From: JBMNOZ01 sp050943335
Lineage (GTDB): Bacteria > Bacillota > Desulfitobacteriia > Desulfitobacteriales > Syntrophobotulaceae
Length of the DNA stretch: 58,696 nt
Direction: 5' to 3'
Assembly (NCBI GenBank): GCA_050943335.1
Contig: JBMNOZ010000013.1
Span: forward strand, 1-58,696
Shown in pieces: positions 55,725 to 58,696 of this stretch. Within the stretch, counting starts at the first letter, position 1. Each line of letters opens with the position of its first letter. A program made the position numbers and the translations under genes. The notes beneath the pieces are model-generated. The model saw only the letters and a program-made list of their open reading frames with translations. It searched no databases and was not told the DNA's origin.

Positions 55725-57218
55725 ATGGCTCTAACGGCAGAAACAGGAATGGCCATTTCCAAAAATTATCAAGAGAATATTGAGTATCTAAACAGCAAAC
55801 TTGGAGTTCCTGAAAGTTATGATGTAGTGCTGCGGGAATTAAATATCGGGGGCAAAAAATTAGCAATTTACTCTATAAACGGAATGGTTGGTCGGCCAGA
55901 GTCGAACTTGATCTTAGAGGCCTTTAACGAAATTGAAAGAGCGGATCTAGTAATCAACGCCCTCGAAAAACTAAAAGCAAAGACTATAGACCTACAGGTT
56001 TCAGAAGTTGAGGCCATGGATGAAGTTTTTTATTTTCTCCTTTCCGGAACAATGGTAGTTATTATTGAAGGAAAGGAGCAAGCGCTCGTAATTGATGTTC
56101 GTACCTATCCGGCGCGGATGCCGGAGGAACCGGATGTGGAAAGAGTTACACGGGGGTCACGGGATGGCTTTACGGAAACCCTAGTGTTTAACTCCGCTCT
56201 TATTCGGCGCCGTTTAAGAGATCCGGGTTTGAGAATGAAAGTTGTTAAAACAGGAGGGCGCTCTCAAACTGATGTTTGTATAGCTTATATAGAGGATATT
56301 ACCAACCCGGAGATGGTTAAACATATTGAAAAGAATATTAAAGATATCAAAATCGATGGTATCCCCATGGCCGAAAAATCCGTAGAAGAATTCATCCTGG
56401 GCAGTAAGTTCTGGAATCCCTATCCCCGGGTTAGATATACGGAAAGACCGGATGTTGCCACTATCCATTTACTGGAGGGTAATGTTTTAATCATGGTTGA
56501 TACTTCTCCCAGCGTTATTATTGCCCCCTGTACTATGTGGCATCATGTGCAGCATGCCGAAGAGTATAGGCAAGAACCAGTAGTCGGGGCTTATTTGCGC
56601 TGGGTGAGGTTTTTTGCCATTCTCGCTTCTGTTTTTCTACTTCCCTTATGGTTGGCAGCAGCTCTTAATCTGCATTTATTGCCGGAGAGCTTGCAATTTA
56701 TAGGGGTTAGCGAAGGGGCTAAAATCGGCCTTTTATTTCAAGTTTTGGTCGGTGAAATAGCCATCGATATGTTAAGGATGGCTGCCATCCATACTCCCTC
56801 ACCCCTGGCTACTGCTCTGGGCTTAATTGCAGTATTCATGCTGGGGGATGTGGCTATTGAAGTCGGTTTATTTACCAGTGAAGTAGTTATGTATCTAGCC
56901 ATTGCGGCGGTAGGTACCTTTGCCACCCCCAGCTATGAATTTGCTCAGGCTAACAGATTGGCCAGGATTTTCCTGGTTCTAATGGCTGGTCTCTTCAATT
57001 TCTGGGGTTTGGGGATAGGTGTTGTACTGTTATTTATCCTCCTCCTGCAGACCAGATCCTTTGGAGTTCCTTATCTCTGGCCTTTAATTCCTCTAGATAT
57101 AAAAGCTCTGTCCACAATAATTATCCGGCGGCCTGTGCCTATTGCTAATCTTAGACCAAGTATATTCAAACCCAAAGATCGGATCAGGCAACCTCAAGAA
57201 AGGGGAAAGAAGTCCTAG
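55725..57218 (+). CDS. spoVAF: SpoVAF, GerA-type spore germination protein
   Basis: 497 residues related to the A subunit of GerA receptors. A cytoplasmic N-terminal half with SKLGVPESYDVVLREL, EVEAMDEVFYFLLSGTMVV, RGSRDGFTETLVFNSALIRRRLRDP, and DITNPEMVKHIEKNIKDIKID is followed by a membrane half with about five helices (FFAILASVFLLPLWLAAAL, GLIAVFMLGDVAIEVGLF, IFLVLMAGLFNFWGLGIG). In B. subtilis SpoVAF is not essential but affects germination. Its stop overlaps the convergent gene by 4 bp. Confidence 0.95.
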   Translation: MALTAETGMAISKNYQENIEYLNSKLGVPESYDVVLRELNIGGKKLAIYSINGMVGRPESNLILEAFNEIERADLVINALEKLKAKTIDLQVSEVEAMDEVFYFLLSGTMVVIIEGKEQALVIDVRTYPARMPEEPDVERVTRGSRDGFTETLVFNSALIRRRLRDPGLRMKVVKTGGRSQTDVCIAYIEDITNPEMVKHIEKNIKDIKIDGIPMAEKSVEEFILGSKFWNPYPRVRYTERPDVATIHLLEGNVLIMVDTSPSVIIAPCTMWHHVQHAEEYRQEPVVGAYLRWVRFFAILASVFLLPLWLAAALNLHLLPESLQFIGVSEGAKIGLLFQVLVGEIAIDMLRMAAIHTPSPLATALGLIAVFMLGDVAIEVGLFTSEVVMYLAIAAVGTFATPSYEFAQANRLARIFLVLMAGLFNFWGLGIGVVLLFILLLQTRSFGVPYLWPLIPLDIKALSTIIIRRPVPIANLRPSIFKPKDRIRQPQERGKKS

Positions 57219-57580
57219 AACCGGGCTTGTCGTTTAATTGGACGGACAAAAATTAAGTCCAAAGAAACCAACAACAAGATAGCGATTAAGATATAATTCA
57301 AAGGGTCGGGATTATTAATTGTTTCCACTAAATAGAGATAAAAGGGCGCTGGACTCCCTAAAAAGTGGGTAGCTGGGATTGTTCCCGGTCTATGTTGGGG
57401 AACAGGGTGTCTGGGCAGGGAGGGAGCAAAAAAATAAGGCTGTAACGGCAGAGGATAAGAATAGCGATAAACCGGCCTTGGGGACTGCAAAGGCGGTCTT
57501 GTAATACTAGAGGATAATCTTCTTTGGGGATAATAGTTAGAGGCCTGATATTTAGGGCCTGAGAATAAAGAACTTTTCAA
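57215..57580 (-). CDS. Unknown Pro/Tyr-rich protein with C-terminal membrane helix
   Basis: 121 residues from a TTG preceded by GAGGAAGAGGG. The N-terminal two thirds are rich in proline, tyrosine, serine and arginine and should be unstructured; the C-terminus has one hydrophobic segment (YILIAILLLVSLDLIFV) followed by a basic tail. No family recognised. Position next to spoVAF and composition suggest a spore envelope or membrane protein, but this is a guess. Overlaps spoVAF by 4 bp in convergent orientation. Confidence 0.55.
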   Translation of the reverse strand: MKSSLFSGPKYQASNYYPQRRLSSSITRPPLQSPRPVYRYSYPLPLQPYFFAPSLPRHPVPQHRPGTIPATHFLGSPAPFYLYLVETINNPDPLNYILIAILLLVSLDLIFVRPIKRQARF

Positions 57581-57730
57581 ACCCTCTTCCTCCTTGAAAA
57601 TCTTACCAATCTTAGAATATTATATTGGCTCGGAGGCTAAAATGTCCTACCTTTATATGATTTTCCCTAGCAGGCTTTAGTTATTTTTGCTAAGATTAAT
57701 ATAAAAACTGATTAGGAACTAGGTGGGACC

Positions 57731-58030
57731 ATGATTATCGGTTTCGGTTTTGGAAGCCCGCTCGTAGCTTTGATGATGTTGGTAGTTACCGGGGCCCTAT
57801 CTTATTTTCTGTTCAAAATTTTAAGCAGATATCGAATGGAAAACAACTGGGGGGATTATTACCAAAGGGATAGGCTCCTTACGGAACAAGAAAACTACGT
57901 CCAGAGGAGAAGAGAGTATTATTATAAACAAAGAGAAATGGCCAGAAGGATGATGGAGAAATACGATTTGACAGATGAAGAGATAGAAGAAAAAATAAAA
58001 GAGGAAATAAATAAGGAATGGGGTTCCTGA
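57731..58030 (+). CDS. Unknown small membrane protein with charged C-terminal coil
   Basis: 99 residues. An N-terminal hydrophobic segment (LVALMMLVVTGALSYFLF) is followed by a very charged, probably helical tail (RRREYYYKQREMARRMMEKYDL, then EEKIKEEINKEW). GTGGGACC precedes the ATG. The last bases belong to the stem of a terminator. No family recognised. The 150-bp gap before it carries no clear promoter. Confidence 0.6.
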   Translation: MIIGFGFGSPLVALMMLVVTGALSYFLFKILSRYRMENNWGDYYQRDRLLTEQENYVQRRREYYYKQREMARRMMEKYDLTDEEIEEKIKEEINKEWGS

Positions 58031-58061
58031 AATGAACTGTTTCAGAAACCCCATTTTTTTT
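58020..58061 (+). terminator. Terminator at the end of the 57731 gene
   Basis: GGGGTT-C-CTGAAA (58020-58032) pairs with TTTCAG-A-AACCCC (58040-58052) with one mismatch; ATTTTTTTT follows. The stem starts inside the last codons of the gene and separates it from the convergent transporter. Confidence 0.88.
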
Positions 58062-58072
58062 GAGCGTTTGAA

Positions 58073-58696
58073 TTAGCTTAAATAGCGAAGCACTAAATAA
58101 ACGGTACTGATGGCAACTGTAAGCAACATTAACGGGAAACAAACCTTGAAGTAGGACACAAAAGTAATTTTATGTCCCGCTTCTTCCGACATTCCGGAGG
58201 CCACCACATTGGCGCTGGCCCCGATAATTGTACCGTTGCCACCCAAGCAAGCACCCAAGGATAGGGCCCACCATAAGGGGGTAATGGTCAAGCCAGTTAG
58301 AGCTCCGACATCTTTAATTAAGGGAATCATGGTGGCTGTAAAGGGAATATTATCTACAAAGGCGGAAGCGATAGCTGAAACCCATAAAATTGCTAAACCT
58401 AAGAGTAACATGTTATCATCGGTAGCCCCGACAATGGTAGTAGCCAGATATTCTAAAACTCCAGCTTTTTCTAAGCCTCCGACCATCATAAACAGCCCGG
58501 CAAAGAAGAAGATTGTTTTCCATTCCACTTCCTTAAAGACTTGATCAGCGGGAACTTTAGAAATGGAAAGTAAAAGAACGGCACCAGTGATGGCGATAAC
58601 TGAGGACTGGTATTCCAGGGCTCCGTGGAGAAAGAACCCGATGATTGTCAGGGTCAAAACAAAAAGACATTTTTTTAATAAAACTTTATCTGTTAT
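58073..58696 (-). CDS. ArsB/NhaD-family transporter, partial
   Basis: The minus-strand frame is open to the window edge with no stop, so only about the last 207 residues are seen. At least five hydrophobic segments and the pattern FVDNIPFTATMIPLIKDVG and LGACLGGNGTIIGASANVV are typical of the ion transporter superfamily members ArsB, NhaD and CitMHS (two re-entrant loops with NIP and GGNGTxxGASAN). Substrate (arsenite, sodium/proton, or dicarboxylate/Mg-citrate) cannot be told from this end alone. A TTG at 58657 is not taken as start because the frame continues. Confidence 0.82.
   Translation of the reverse strand: MTDKVLLKKCLFVLTLTIIGFFLHGALEYQSSVIAITGAVLLLSISKVPADQVFKEVEWKTIFFFAGLFMMVGGLEKAGVLEYLATTIVGATDDNMLLLGLAILWVSAIASAFVDNIPFTATMIPLIKDVGALTGLTITPLWWALSLGACLGGNGTIIGASANVVASGMSEEAGHKITFVSYFKVCFPLMLLTVAISTVYLVLRYLS

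Noticed and set aside
1..58696. CRISPR arrays, tRNA or rRNA genes, insertion sequences
   Set aside because: No regularly spaced repeats, cloverleaf-like sequences, transposase genes or terminal repeats were seen on reading both strands.

Overview
The window is a gene-dense, AT-rich chromosomal segment from an endospore-forming anaerobic member of the Clostridia. The supporting evidence is a pro-sequence-bearing sigK, all eight spoIIIA genes, spoIVB-spo0A-spoIIM, spoIIAA-spoIIAB-sigF, dacF and spoVAC/AD/AE/AF, combined with NfnAB-type redox enzymes and a cysteine-rich DUF2148 protein. A Peptococcaceae-like relative is my best guess from gene order. I see no rRNA, tRNA, CRISPR array, insertion sequence or prophage.

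Layout. 1-1220: tail of an unknown gene, then PilN- and PilO-like genes. 1411-2821: sigK and a YqeG phosphatase. 2811-14366: shikimate genes (aroE, aroK, aroB) interleaved with a type IV pilus or pseudopilus cluster (minor pilins, pilB, pilT, pilC, pilin, prepilin peptidase, a GspL-like PilM-PilN fusion, pilO). 14473-16602: aroQ, an Xaa-Pro peptidase and efp. 16726-18275: a cysteine desulfurase diverging from a DUF3343 gene. 18415-23537: spoIIIAA-AH. 23621-26083: two Asp23-like genes, nusB and a TsaD-like protein. 26286-29402: nfnA, nfnB and DUF2148. 29499-39235: a long co-directional run xseA-xseB-ispA-PAP2-like-membrane protein-dxs-tlyA-nadK-ytqB-argR-recN, the usual Firmicute housekeeping block. 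39801-46996: spoIVB, spo0A, spoIIM, xerD, deoB, punA, pdp. 47120-50830: a FIST-GAF-HD-GYP sensor and a CoA-binding-like protein. 50887-57218: dacF, the convergent spoIIA operon, and spoVA. The end holds two unknown small proteins and a cut-off ArsB/NhaD-type transporter.

Functional links. SpoIVB (forespore protease) and SpoIIIA (the forespore-mother cell channel) act in the signalling chain that leads to processing of pro-sigma-K, whose gene is also here. Spo0A and sigma-H activate the spoIIA operon. I find sigma-H-type promoters (RNAGGAWWW, 11 bp, RNNGAAWWW) in front of spo0A, in front of spoIIAA, and, less expectedly, in front of xerD-deoB-punA-pdp. In all three the -10 element contains GTCGAA, giving an exact 0A box (TGTCGAA) at spo0A and xerD.

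Most interesting observations: the xerD promoter lies in the loop of a terminator-shaped hairpin whose right arm holds the xerD ribosome binding site; an intrinsic terminator lies inside the 3' end of the spoIVB reading frame; the DUF3343 gene has no normal start codon and seems to begin at ATT; dacF is separated from spoIIA and converges on sigF with 2 bp between stops; and there are two related acidic mini-ORFs around a perfect 15-bp hairpin downstream of nfnB. No clearly new multi-gene system was identified; the novelty is mainly regulatory.
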